In this document: positions 10,801 through 24,500 of the stretch, in pieces
How positions within the stretch are numbered: the stretch's first letter is position 1
How the letters are laid out: every line of letters begins with the position of its first letter
DNA from: Pieris napi
Taxonomy: Eukaryota; Arthropoda; Insecta; Lepidoptera; Pieridae
Reading direction: 5' to 3'
NCBI RefSeq assembly: GCF_905475465.1
Contig: NC_062251.1
Location: 7,309,001 to 7,373,000, forward strand
Length of the DNA stretch: 64,000 bases
The notes under the pieces: generated by a model
Databases searched by the model: none
What the model was told of the DNA's origin: nothing
What the model saw: the letters and a program-made list of their open reading frames with translations, nothing else
Position numbers and translations under genes: made by a program

Positions 10801-13302
10801 CGCCCTAAAAGACTCAACTCAAATTGCTTGTAAGATAGTGCAATGGGCAGCTGGTCCCAGTATTTTATAGATTTGATATAAGTTTACCTTTCTCTTTAAA
10901 TAGCGCGTCCCGAGTGGTGAGCGAGAGAGCGCGATACTCCTGTCTCAAGTCGGTTCGAGCCGCGAGAGCCTTCAGCGGGTTACGAGACGCCACGTGACGA
11001 CGTTCACGTTTCGCGCGACGTGCGTATTGGCTGGACAACCTATTAACATATTAAAAATTACGTAAAATAAAAGTCGAAATGCAAGTTTTATTTTCATACT
11101 CATGGATTGTTCAATCATTTATTTGCAAAGTCACACAAGTAACAACGACAACACCTAGGTATTTTGATATGTATATTAGTATATTATACTAACGAACTGA
11201 GAGGTTTCTAAGGATTGGAATATTATTTATCTTTTTTGGACTAAAAGAAAGTCTTGCAATTTTTGAAAAATATTTAGATCTTATTCACTTGACGGCTCAT
11301 TGGTGTAGTGGTTAGTACCCCTGACTGCGAATCCATGGGTCCCGGGTTCGATTCCCAGCTGAGACAAACATCGATGTGATGAGCATTTGGTGTTGTGCTT
11401 AGGTCTTGGGTGTTTAAATATGTATTTATATGTCTATCTATCTATAATATGTATGTATATCCGTTGCCTAGTACCCATAACACAAGCTTCACCAGCTTAG
11501 CATGGGACTAGGTCAATTGGTGTGAATTGTCCAAAAAAAAAAAAAAAACTTACAGCTGTCTTGAAGCACTATCAATAGCATCGAGATCTATATCCAGCTG
11601 TTCAAATTGTTTCTCCTGCTGCTGAAGAGGCGCGAAGAATGCGTGGAAGGTCTCATCATCAGCACGTGGTACGTGAACGGGACATCCTGGTTTCTCTGCG
11701 CCGGGCGATAGTTCTTCTTCTAAAACACGGAAATTACTTCTTAGTGAAAACTAATATATTCTTTAAGTTGTATCACAATTAATGACTAATGCCCGTATTC
11801 CAGAACGTCAATCAAAACTTAAATGTATATAATATATTCTCAAGACCTGTACACCAGTTATTCTGTATGAGGTTTGACATATTTGACAGCGCGTAATTTG
11901 AGATATGTTTTAGAATAGATTTAACTGACTTAAAAAAAATTAAGACATAAAAAACTCACTTTCATCCCGACTGATATTTTCGCTGACCGAATGACTTCTT
12001 TTAAAGGACTCACGGTCTGGCTTTGGTGACTCCTTTGACTTAGCATCAACCACTGCACTCATAACCGCACAAGACGCAGATCGGAGAGGTCCCGATGCAA
12101 ACCCATTGGTGGGAGATGTTGGTGCTTTACGAGATCTGAAAAAGTTTTCATATAATTTTAATTTTATCAACCGTAACTATGCCTAATCGTCAAACTGTTT
12201 CATGAATGAATGAAAATGAATTACTAAATAGGCGTTTTTAAATTTAATATCGCATTTGGCCTCAACACAGAACAATACATATATGGTAACCATAGTTTTA
12301 ATTTGGACAACATAAGACCCAGTCAATATATATGGAACTAATCCGAACTTCTATCAAAAATACGCAATCGAACTGTCAAAAACTGACATATTATCGTAGC
12401 ACAATTACCACAGTTAATATATATACTTAGTTTATGACAGTTGACAGCTCGTCAGCATCTGGCCATCAAAATGGCGTTACAATAAACATCAATAACACAT
12501 CAATTACGTAAATAAGCCGATAAAGCTCACATTACTCGATATGGGAATTTACACGAGGTCAATTTAAGGAAATACCAATTAAGACGTGACATAGTGCAAC
12601 AGAACAAGTATAGTGGTTATAACATTGAGCCTTTTAAGGTGTTATTTCTCAGTTGTGTTGAATCAGACATTCCGCTTGTCATTTAAATTATTTTACACTA
12701 GGCTTATAATAATTATATATTACTGCAGCGGAATACTAGTTTATATGTAAGTTCTAAAAGTTTAATTTCTTACGTCTACAAATATTAATAGTAACGCTTT
12801 AAAAACGCAAAAACATATTTTAAACCGCTATTGACTTAATGAAGTGTACATCGTAACGATGACATTGTATGTCAAACTTTTTGAATTAAATATTTCGAAA
12901 TGTACCATAGATTAAAAATAAATATTACACTTTGTTTAGTTTAATTATAGAAGCAGAAAGCTCTGACTAAAAAATAATAATAGAATCGCTGAATGATCCA
13001 CATTCAAATAAGTATATAAAACCTCTTATTGTAGAACGTCAAACTTAAATCTAGTAACAACAGCTGTCACTAGGATGCAATTGTGACTTATGACACAAAT
13101 TGGAATACGGGTACAAGTTTTAAAGTTACCTGAATCTGTTAGGTGGTGGCACTGCTGGGGTAACAACAGGCGTTGAAGGAGTTGTAGCGGGCGGTGTGTT
13201 TAAGGGCGGAGGTGTGACAGGTGGCGTCACCTTGTCTCGTTCTAGCCGGCCTGCCACTGTAAACATCGTCGCATCGCTTTGTGGCACGCGTTTCCTCCAT
13301 TC
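7816..13302 (-). CDS. Svil: Supervillin, internal/C-terminal gelsolin-like part (incomplete)
   Basis: Seven minus-strand exons join in frame: 13302-13130, 12135-11960, 11719-11554, 11039-10888, 10207-10047, 9492-9380 and 8809-7816, giving about 644 residues. Recognisable blocks in order are EWRKRV, a Pro/Thr-rich stretch, RRHVASRNPLKALAAR, LMLLHVKGRRRVQTRLVEP, a gelsolin-like repeat with LVTSDQLFLYIG and YANVIEK, then ETILFKEKFLDWPDF, FGSEMYIWYGK and FYSGDSYIIKWDYQITVSG. Supervillin links F-actin and myosin II to membranes. The N-terminal exons are missing, and the protein stops soon after GREL, before the last gelsolin repeats and the villin headpiece, so several hundred residues are absent. 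The terminal residues after GREL do not look like the family. Either this is a short isoform with its own polyadenylation site (about 7650) or the locus is truncated or misassembled. Confidence 0.88.
9632..9653. repeat. (AT)n microsatellite
   Basis: A run of alternating A and T in a supervillin intron. Confidence 0.9.
10451..10555. repeat. 15-bp minisatellite, seven units
   Basis: Seven tandem 15-base units of the type GGAGGCAAACGGGCA with single-base variants lie in a supervillin intron. They run into CTCATCTGATGTTAACCGC, a block typical of a dispersed insect repeat, and a diverged relative of that repeat follows at about 10690-10870. The array appears to have grown inside the repeat. Confidence 0.88.
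11291..11547 (+). mobile_element. tRNA-derived SINE in a supervillin intron
   Basis: The head contains an A-box (TGGTGTAGTGG) and a B-box (GGTTCGATTCC), followed by a body and a long poly-A tail. It is nearly identical to the copy at 16664. The duplicated target is only ACTT (11287-11290 and 11548-11551). The tail abuts the splice donor of the exon ending at 11554, so the insertion sits a few bases inside the intron. Confidence 0.9.
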
Positions 13303-15538
13303 CTGTGGGTAGACAATCAATTAGAATACTGTTAAAAAAATATTGACGATCGACACGTAATAAAAGCTACAACAATCAACCGTATATTTCATATTCTACT
13401 CCTAAAGTATGACAGGTGATAGTCTAAAGACTAAAAAGTCAAAGAAAATCTGTTAGCCTTAAAGATCATAAAAGTTTAAGATTTATTTATTTATTTCCTT
13501 ATTTCCTATTATTAGATATTTATAAATTTTAAATAAAGTATATTATATACGCTTATCATTACTTAGTTTCCAATAAAAAACTGAATCATATCAAATCGCA
13601 TTCAACCACAAAGACCTGTAAAGCGACACCAAAACAGTGGGCATTTAATACATGGTCCAATATGCGGTCACTGAGTCATTGGGGTGAAGGTTCGAATTAC
13701 TCACAAATGTAATATCTACTGACAAATATTTCAGAGTCAAAGACCTTAAACCGGTTAGAACCTTAAACGCTGGACAAAGGGTTAAGTACTCTAACAGCCT
13801 TTTACGTTAATCCAGACTTACGAGCTTTAAATGGGTAACAAAGTGTGTTTAGATTGAGAAAGCTTCTGAAATGTGAGCATTAAATTTATATTATTTATAG
13901 AGATTAAATTTATTTATAGAGAAGGAAGCAAGGTAATTTTCAGGTCAAATTTTAATTTTTGCAATAAAAATAATAAAAAAAATAAAAAACATTGAATCGA
14001 AATTAAAATTTAATCACTAGTAATCGTTAGATGAATCCATTACTTACATTATATTTTCTTAGCTACAATTGAAATATTTAATTGTTGTATCGTAATTTTA
14101 ATATAATCTCTGTAAAATTAGCCACTGCCAATTTAAATTAAAAATAATTCACGGAAACATTTAACTAAATACAGGAACTTAAATTCACTTTCGTCCTTAT
14201 TAATTAACGCTTATCTACAATTAATATTGAAATCAATACAAGGTAACGAATTCTTGATTGGCGAAGGATATTTTAAAACAGGAGACGTTATGAAACACAG
14301 GAAGGGATTGTTTGAAGGTGACGAAAGAACCAGTATACGCCTTGATATTTACAATTATCTGTGTTTAAGGACTTTGTAGTAACTTGTGGTTAAGGCTAAG
14401 GCCAAGTCGTATGTTTTTTGGTTTGACTGCAGATCACGAGGTGTTAGGTGAGGCGAGAGTTATAATAACTCAGAAATTATTAATGGATAAATTAGTAACT
14501 TGACGATGTTCTTACACCGTTTTAGTAACGTGGTGTTAGAACTTCGAGAAGAGCAGATAAAGCTCTCGATAGAAACTACTACGGACGTATTGAAGATCCG
14601 TCCCAATGCCATTATGAAATAGAGAGTGCACAGCTGACACAGGTACATTATAATGTAATAAGTTTATAGAACTGCCTCGGCCGAATGAATCGGTTTGAAG
14701 GGCATGCAGTTATGTAACAACGTCTGTTCCTCTTACATCTATAGTCTATAATGTCGAATAAAATCCAAATCAATAGCTAGCGATCACCGCCACCAATATT
14801 AAACATACCCTTATAAATTGGTGCCTAGCAAAGAAACCGTCTCCCACTTTATATTGACAAAAGGTAGGTATTAATGTAAGGGTTAATTTGACGTGAGAAG
14901 TCAGTCAGAGCCTGAGATAACTTTATAAGAGACACTTTAAAGCAAAGTAAACACCTGATCCTATTGCGGCTAGACAAGGGACCTTGCCCAAGTTGTGCAT
15001 TTGCGCTTGGCATATTATACTATGATATGTTGAATGATGCAGCTTCTCTTTTGCGACATTAAAAATGAGAAATTAGGGAATTCGTGTATTGCTTGAAGAC
15101 TAACGTTTCGTTATTAATTATTATTATTAATTTATTTTTTGTTATAGCAATCAACAATGACGCCATTTTAAATTAACATAAAATGTTGTGTGTCTAATAA
15201 AGATTACATCAAAATCTGTGTAGGCGTTTAACGAGTTTGATAATTATGTCCTTATAAATATAATAACAAAGAGCGCGATTCTCGAACCTGTGATCGTGCG
15301 TATAAATTATTTGATTTTTTATGTGAGCAATTACTGCCAACCATGACAATTGCAGAAGGAAAATTTTTATGATAGATTTTGACTGTAATTACAATTGTCT
15401 TTGGTTTATATTAGAACACATATATAAATGATATTTTTTTACAAATTTATAACAAAAACCTCAAAAGAACCTCGAGGACAAATCAATTCGTTCAAATTAA
15501 CTTTGTTCTTGTTTGTGAGCCATATTCTAAAAACTCAC
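13303..15538. other. Gap between two truncated host genes; nothing coding seen
   Basis: This 2.2-kb AT-rich stretch should contain either 5' exons of supervillin or the next Rabconnectin-3A exons if either gene were colinear here. I looked on the minus strand for the conserved block that follows the last Rabconnectin exon and found none. No repeat with clear ends was recognised. Confidence 0.6.
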
Positions 15539-18500
15539 CTCGGGAGCAACGTAGGCAGCCAGGCAACATTACTAAATGCGGACAAATGTGGTGAATTAAC
15601 ACGCGCCAATTCAGACACACCACCAGACTTGCCCAACGGTCCCACGCATTCCACGCGCCACATTATTAGTTCTGAACAAAGACCACCCGCTGCAAATTGA
15701 TCGTCCGTCGGAGCTACGTCTCTCGCTTCATCTGTGAATTTTATTAATATTTTAGCATCGCCTCCAACTTCGCAATCTTCACAGATGGTGAGGTAAGTAA
15801 AAAATTTCCTCGGCCAAGATCAAGGCACTTCGTACGATTAAAAAAGAGAAGTTAGAAAAATAATAGAGAGTTTGAAAGAAAGGAAAGACTGGTGTTAATA
15901 ACGTTAATTGAGGGATCATAATATTGGTATATTATACCATAGAGCCAAATTCGATAGGTGTACAGTGAGATTTTTACTGTCACGATATTTATTTATAAAA
16001 TCTTGCCAACGCTCGGCACTCTGATACATTGTACAAGAAAAATAAAATACAATATTTAATGTGACACGCACTTAAACACACAAACAAAATTTTTTTTCTA
16101 AAAACTAAGGGAAAGGGAAAATCGATTTCAAAGTGCAGGGGAGCAACTATGGATATCCAGATCTAGCTTGCTTATCAGAATACTCAATATGGCTATCGGT
16201 GAGTTTTGGCCAAAATGGGATGATGGTATACCTGATATCAGGTGCTGCGTTAAACACAACTCGTAACGGCTAAAGTTTTCAAGGTACGCTACAAAAGTTT
16301 TATAACACTTTAGCAATGTCAAATTATCGTCTACAAAATCTCTGTTGTTTAACGTGTAGTTTTTCTGAGGATGATGTAAAGGAAATAGTATACAGGGTGA
16401 GCGCCACCTTCAGTTGATTTTTATGACTTACCAGATATGTTGTGGTGACTCGTAGTGAGCAACAAAGGTAATACTGGATGGCACGTGATGTCATTCACTC
16501 TAAACCTGTGACCTGATGCTCTTGAAGCGTGACCAATTGACAGTACCTAAAATAGGTTAATTTATATCTTGCAGGCAATTTTCAAATAAAAATAGAAAAT
16601 AAAAGATCTAGAAGAGAAAAGACAGGGGCAGGTATGTTTTGGCATATGTTTCTGTGATAGTTTGACGACTCATTGGTCTAGTGGTTAGTACCCCTGACTG
16701 CGAATCCATGGGTCCCGGGTTCGATCCCCGGCTGAGACGAACATCGATGTGATGAGCATTTGGTGTTGTGCTTAGGTCTTGGGTATTTAAATATGTATTT
16801 ATATGTCTATCTATCTATAATATGTATGTATATCCGTTGCCTAGTACCCATAACACAAGCTTCACCAGCTTAGCATGGGACTAGGTCAATTGGTGTGAAT
16901 TGTCTTTAAAAAAAAAATAGTTTATCGTACCAGGGAGATTAGGCTTTACACAATTTCGTTGCTCCGGACCAATAGACTAGCTCGATCCCTGAAAAATACC
17001 TAGACCTAAAAGTATGGAAGTTAGAAGTCCTTACTTGAGAAAATTTAGATTTATCGTCGAAAGTCAACTGCCATAGATTGAGTGTCCCATTTGTGTGGTT
17101 AGTGACCATAGATATCACAGGAGCCGACTCTAAAACATCACTGTCTTGATTCTCTATAACTTCGGTTGCGACACTTGTTTTCCTTTTCATATCGTTGTTA
17201 TTCTCTTCTCTTGCTCCTAATATGGTTATCAAATAACTAATAAATTTATTTATATAGGAGGATGGATTTTAAATCATCACAATCAAAGAAAATAATGCAA
17301 TTTTATATTTAACGTTACGTTAATTAAAGTTACGATCTCAATTATATTTAAAAAATATTATAATTCTATACCTAAGCCATTATTAGGTATTAGATATAAA
17401 ACACAATTAATTATTTTTGACATGGACAAAACATTATGTTATAACTTGCCATTTTCTTGATTTTCCGCATTTTGATCATTTTGAGGCCATTCATGTTCTT
17501 CTTTTTCTTCTTGAACACTCGCTAGTGGCGTGGTAACTGTTTCTGGCTGTTGGCCTAGATATATTTAAAATCGAATTAAATACATTTATATTTTTTATAT
17601 ATTAAAACGAATTACATGTTAATGAAGTAAACTTTACACAAAAAAAATCCGATATCTTTTGATTTAAACTATGTAATTGCAGATTTTTTTATAAACATAA
17701 CGTTAACGGCTGGGTTACTTAAAAAGTTTGATGAATGTATTTATTAATTGCACCTGTACAAGACAAAAGCAATAGATTAGAAGCACCGAACCCGAACATT
17801 CATTTTGGATTTTATTGCTATTTTATCCGGGAATTCCAACTAAGAACGTCATTATATTTTAATAACTACGAATTACGGAGTCGAGTTATACAGTATAAAT
17901 AATAATTATTATCAATACTGCTTAGAGAAATAACATTTTGTTCGAGTTACTAAGTCTTAATCATTCGAGATACCGCGTATTTAGGTGTTCAGCGGATGGA
18001 AATGGCGATCGACTTAACGAGGTTGGAGTTACAAAAATTCCACAGTACTTACATTTCTAAATATTTCAGAATTATGATATTTAATCTTCTTCTTGATATA
18101 TATAAAAAATACCCGAGATTCGAAACTATATGATGAGCTTATGAAGGCAGAATAATTGCTGAATATTTGATAAAACCAAGAACATTCTGGAATCTTACCA
18201 GTATTAACCGGTTTTGTCCTATGTCGCACGTAGAGCGGTTGGGCCGCCGCGTGGTAAAGTGCGGCCGGCGTACACATGGTAGTAGCGTCTCCGAGAGGAA
18301 ACGCAGAAGGTATTCGTGCCGAGAAGGACACTTGGGCTTGCCGTATTGCACCCGCTTGTAACTCATCTAGCCACTCACATACCCTGAAAGGGTTAATTGT
18401 AATTTTACACGATTATTTTTAAATTTCATATTTACGAATTTTGAAGTTTGAACTTGAAGTGTTCCTTGTTTAACAAAAAACGCAAATGATCTTAGTAGTA

Positions 18501-21500
18501 CAAAGTAATGTATTATTTTAAAATATTAATAATAAAATTTTAACTTTCAGGCTGTACCAAGTCTATACTGCTGAAACCACTAGGAAAACAGTGCTACCAC
18601 TGTTTCCTTAGTGGTTTCAGCGGGCGACTTTCATCCCTGAGATCATAGGTTTGATCCCCGGCTGTATGCAAATGCATTTTCTGCCTATGTGCGCACCTAA
18701 CATTCGCACGTACGGTGAAGGAAAACATCGTGACGAAACTGGTATATCTCGAATGACATGTGTGAGACAGGCGGCTGATCACCAACTCGTTTATGAAATA
18801 AAAATGATCAAACGGATATAATCTGAGGCCAAGGCCCATACAGGGATGAAGCGGCACTGGATTATCATTACTGTCTCAAGTATATATATTTGTAAGAACG
18901 TTTAATGTGTAGTTTTACTAGATAAGAAAATTGTGATATTTCTAAGCTGTATGTTTCATTTCATTAGAACACTGTAACACTTTTAACATATCACGCAAGG
19001 GCATGAAATTAATAAAATAAATAATGTCATGTAATAAAGTCTTCATTTCATCCAAGAAAGAATATGTATAGAGAGTAAGATATGATACATAAATTAAGGT
19101 ATTTTGGAATAAGAATAAAAAAACTCACCATATAAGAAAACTGCCATCCACAGGGTGTATCGAGAACAGTAGATCGGGGCTTTGATGCCAATCTCGTAAC
19201 AATGCTTCTATTTTGGCGTCCAGGGAGTCCGGTAAATGTGTACACGTCACATCCGTCGCTATCGAGTTGATGGACGTCGTATTAGAAAGGCTTGGGTGAC
19301 TGTTGCCATTTCCTGTAATTAAAAATTGTTTAATTTTCCAAAGGTTATCAAAAGCAAACTATACGTTAATATATTAGGTATAAATAATAAAATAGCGCCA
19401 ATTACAAGCTTTTTAGGTCTGGGCCTCAGATTTCTGTATGTATTTCATGATCATTTGTCAGTCTAATAGGCAACCTGTTACCTGACACACGCCGACGACT
19501 TTTTGGGTCTAAGACAAGCCGGTTTCCTCACGATGTTTTCCTTCACCGTTTGAGAGAATGTTAAATGCGTGCATAGAAAGAAAGTCCAATGGTGCACAGA
19601 CGGGGATCAAATATACGACCTCAGGGATGGGAGTCGCACGCTGAAGCCACTAGGCAAACACTGCTCAATATCTTACCTATACGTACTTATGTAATTATAA
19701 AGATTACTCCAAAAGAAGCCCCTTGAACCCATTTCATAATTTCGACAACAAACATTCCTTTTAATGTATGTACTTGTTTTATTTTTGTGCCTTACCAGTG
19801 ATTATTTAAAAAAAACTAACCATAAAGGAATAACGAAAAAAAAAATTTCTGACCAGTTAATTTTCCACTAGTTTTAAAATACGAATAATTTTTATTTTTA
19901 TATAATAATTTTTGTTGGTATTAAAATAAAAAAATTAGACACCTGATACAAATTTGTATAAGGTCCTAGTGAGATGATTCGTGCCTATTACTAAAGCGTT
20001 GAAGCATAGTTACCTGCTTGTTCATCACTATTGCTGTTGTCTTCAGACAGTCCTTTAGTCAAATGTTGACTGGGTCGCCTATGTCCTACTTAGCAGCATG
20101 AAATAAGCATTCAAATCGAAGCACAATTCTATTACATAAATTCCATTACTACGCTTTTACGCTAACAGCTAACCAGTTTTGATAAAATTAAGATTTTGTC
20201 TTCGTACTTTGACGCAGACTGAAAGCTTCCCCTACTGCGTATCTACTTTATAGATCCTATAAGAAATACACTATAATCGACGCATTATGAACTGATGCTT
20301 CGGGCATATTTATCTGTCTGTCTCGCTCGCACTTGCAGGTTTTATGGAGAGGTGTAGTGATGTGCGGGAGCCGTTTATACAATCGAAGATGTTTTGCAGT
20401 TTTGACATTTTTCATGGTTCTCTGGCCTCAGCTAAGAGTAGAATGAGGAGACAGTACCGATAATTTATTTTCGTGGTTCAAATAGATTAATTCTTGTTAT
20501 TGTTTTAGTTTGTATTTTTAATTTTATGGTTGTTTGTATTAACACTTTTTTGTATCAACTTGATTTCGCTGGTCGTGTCCACATGTTATAGGGACGGCAC
20601 CGCTTTTTATATTTTTGTATGTATGTCAATGAATATCATGTGTTTGTTCTAATTTTGTGGTCCAAATAAAAAAAAGTGTGCGTAAGAATTATAGAGGTGC
20701 TCGTGGATAATTGAAATTGAGGCAATCTTTTTTTCGGGTCAGTTTTCAAATCTTTTAAAAACAGGAACACGCGTGATTTATTCAAAACCACGTTAGAAAA
20801 TAAATTCTCCATAGTGCGTATTGCGTAACGAAGCGTAAATAATGTAATGTGTGTCAACATAAAATCTTATATTAATAAGAAAAACAACAACCCTTACTCG
20901 TAACGACCAATTAGGAGGCAGAGTGCTAATGAAGTTCACGATGACGCATCGACCCTGCGTGCATAGGCAGCTAAGTATCGATAACGGATCGCAGTGCGTG
21001 CACATCCCTACTGTCAGTGACATTTATTGCCCGACGACTCGGTTTAAAATGCGTCGACTATAGAAGTATATTTCTTATTTTTTTCATTTATTTCTTTGTG
21101 TATTTGAATTTGTGTACACGAAAAAACTCATAGGATCTGTATGCGATGTTGATGGTGTGTGTGTTAATAAATTTGGGCCATACTTTCGTGATTTTCTCCA
21201 TCCGGCTGTGTTTGATCTGATGCGGAACCACCTTCTTCAGTTTCTTCTTTGTCTAATATCTGTAATTTGCAAGTTTATATATGAAACTCACAAGTTAAAT
21301 AAGTGACCGCTTGGTTATTGTAACACACTGTTAAAACCGAATTTTTAAGTTATTTTTTTTAAATGTAATTAATCTACAATTGTATGCAATAAACAGGTAC
21401 TTGGCCATTCGATTTTTTAATGATCTTACCAATCAATATTATGTCTGTGAAATATCGTACAATTCTTCAATACATATTTAAAATAAATTAGTATAATAGC

Positions 21501-24500
21501 TACTAACTTTTTTAGTTAAATCGTGTAAGATCGCTTCAGCTTGACTCGTGAAGTGCATTTCCTTATTATGAAGCCAGTGTAGGATGAACCTTCCACCGCC
21601 AGAAAGCGATGGCACTAGTGGTATATCTGTTTCCGCATTTATTGACGCTGCTAGATGGAAGTGGAGACCTAAATACAATTTCATACAATTAGCTTGTTTT
21701 TACAAAAAAACTTATCCTTACTTGGAGCTAACTTGTTGCAATGTATATGTCGCAGCCAACTAGCTTAATTAGCCGTTCAATTAACAGCCTAGCCGTTTAA
21801 CTAGCGGTCTGAAAGATGTTGAGCCGTAGCGTTTGTTACAACATTTAATAAACTGGCTGGCTAATGCTCAGGCCATTCGTAAGATAGAGTCATTATTTGG
21901 CAGAACTGAATTTAAAAAAAGAAATAGATTAGGAGGGCAAATGGGCCTACAGGAACATTTTTAGTGGACGCGTTGCCGGCCTTTGAAGGGGGAGACCAGT
22001 TGAAGGTCGTATCTCGATTCCACAGTTCGCTAGTTCTCAAAAGAAAGTGTCTTGTGAAGCGGACTGAGGTAGACTTCCAGCAATCAAGATTTTGCTGATG
22101 AAACTTTAAATTGATACGGTTTGGCTCGTACGGTGTTGAAATGAGGGATCAACCCAAACAATTCTTCAGAACACTCACTATAATACACTTTTTACATATG
22201 TTTTTTATTTAAAAGCTATTATTACTGCCCCGCCCGTTGCCGTGCTTATAATTTAATAATTATAATTTGTACTGATTTTTTCAACGAAGTGTTAGATAAA
22301 CAAATACTATAATAATATAATATAAAATATAATAATAAGCATTGAATGATAAATTATTTCTAAAATTCAAAGTCAACAGCTAAAAGCATAAATTAAATGT
22401 CAAAACTTTAATAGTACCAACAAAATGTTTGAAGTTTTCCTTTGTTGTTTGTGTGTGTGTGAATGTGTTTTGTTTTGTTGAAAAAAAAATATCAATAAAT
22501 ATCTCTTGAGCATTAAAAATATATCCTTTGTGTGTTCAATCGCTTGGTTTCTACAGAATACAGAATCACGTCAGAACTATAATTGAAACCGGTTCCATTA
22601 GTTAAATATCCTGTTCTATTAAGTAGTATGTAATTCTTTATTAAAAATAATCGTCAGTACTTCCATTAATTTGAAGAAAATTACGAACCAGCAGTATACG
22701 ACGTAGCGTGGTAGGAGTTGTGGAAGTCGTGAGCGCTGTACGTGGAAGGAAGCGTGGGGATTGGAGCGCCCGGCTGCTTCGAAGACTGGGCCGTACGTCT
22801 GATGTGAAAACACGTTCTGCAAAGAAGGAAATGAAATTTAGGATTTTGACTGTTATACCGATAGAGACTTCTTCTATTTCGTAAACTTCATTACTGAAGG
22901 TCGTTCCTATTATTATTATTATTGCTGCATCCACACCACTCTTTCCTCAGCTATGCAAAAAAACTCAGTTTTGTATCGCGCAGCCCGGAAATACAACAAC
23001 CTCTATTTAAGCCCTTACTTGTTTAAGCAATGGCGGAATATGCGTAAGGAGTATTAAGAATATCCATAGCGCTAAATCACCTGCATCAGAAGCAGCACAC
23101 CTCACATACACACTGTCACACCATCACACAACACAGCCGAATAAGTTATTACGGATTTCATAATGTTTATTGTTTGTTTCCTTTCGTAAATTTTGACCCG
23201 TTTTGTATATATAATGTATTCCATCTTTGGCTATATGTTAAGTATAATTGTTATTTATTGTATTTATATACAGACGGTACATTGTGGTCCTTCGAGCCGG
23301 ACTATCAAGCTTACAACACTGTAGAAATTAATCATTTTGTCTTCACGAGAAAAAAACTCACTTCATATGCTTCAAACGTTGCATGAATCGATGTTTATGC
23401 CGGTGTGTGGCGCGTTGTCTCCGAGGTGGGGAACGAGAATGGGGGGTCACACATCCGCCCCATTCGTCTTCTGGCAATAGCGTTTCCGCCCACACGCGAC
23501 AGATATTGTCAACGCATGACGTTACTAGTACGTTGCCCACGCTGCCTCTGAAACAATTAATATGGAATTAATAATTGGTTTCTTGATATGTATTACGTAC
23601 GTACTGCGTCTCTTATAACATTATTTAACGGCATCATTTGGCCGAAAATCTACTCTGTACTTGAAGGATATAAAATTTTATTTACTTAAACGTACCATAC
23701 TATAATTTTAAATATTTTTAGAATAAGAAGAGTTTTTAAATACTCACTTAGGCATGTATTTGCTAGTCTTCCTCCACGAGAGGTGAGTGACAGCCCTCGG
23801 ATGTGCGACGTAGATGAAGGTGTAGTTGAGTTCCGGCGGCGAGTGTTCCCCTTGCGTTTGAACCAATACTAAAAATTATGGTATATAACTTACGTTTATA
23901 TTAATTACCCGATATATGTGACACAAAGCTACATACTAGAGTTTGGGGATAGCTTACGGGATATACCATATTAAAAGGAACTAGCTGTGCTTTGCGGTTC
24001 CACCCGCATTAATTCGGTCGTAGCAGAATGTTCTATAGCCTAAATAGACTTTTAAATGCAAAAATATATTTTTTAGACATATGGTGCCGCGGCCCTTTTT
24101 GTAGATATTGATGTCTTCTATAAAACTCTAGTACATAAATTCGCTCTATTGTCAAAAGTTTTCGCAGCGTACGCGATTAAGGAATTGTCTTTGGTCTTTT
24201 TCATACCTTGGGTGAATTATCTAAATATCGTAATTTCATACAGAAGCATAACTTTTTGGAATATATTCTATATCCTAGTTTATCAAAGATAACGTGGGTT
24301 TCTAATTGGTAAAGATTTTTTCAAATCAGTCCTGTAGTTTTAGAGCCATAATAATGAAAAAAAATAAACAAAATCAAATCTTATCTCTTTATAATATTGG
24401 TAGAGATGTGTCAAACTCTCAAATCCAGTGAAAAGGTTTTTACTAATTATTAAACGTCAAACTTGTAAGGCCATGCTATTGCATTCTGATCTCAATATAC

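Noticed and set aside
11291..11370. tRNA gene at the A-box/B-box sequence
   Set aside because: The region does not close into a cloverleaf with an acceptor stem, is repeated at 16664 with a poly-A tail, and is flanked by a target duplication, so it is a SINE head.
13302..15539. Rabconnectin-supervillin fusion gene
   Set aside because: The exon ending at 15539 is in phase 2 and the exon starting at 13302 is in phase 0, so direct splicing would shift the frame.
15428..15700. Plus-strand 90-codon frame
   Set aside because: It is antisense to the last visible Rabconnectin-3A exon, whose protein is clearly conserved.
18139..18366. Other frames over the 18.2-18.38 kb exon
   Set aside because: Only one frame matches the DmX family and joins its neighbours in phase; the others are shadows.
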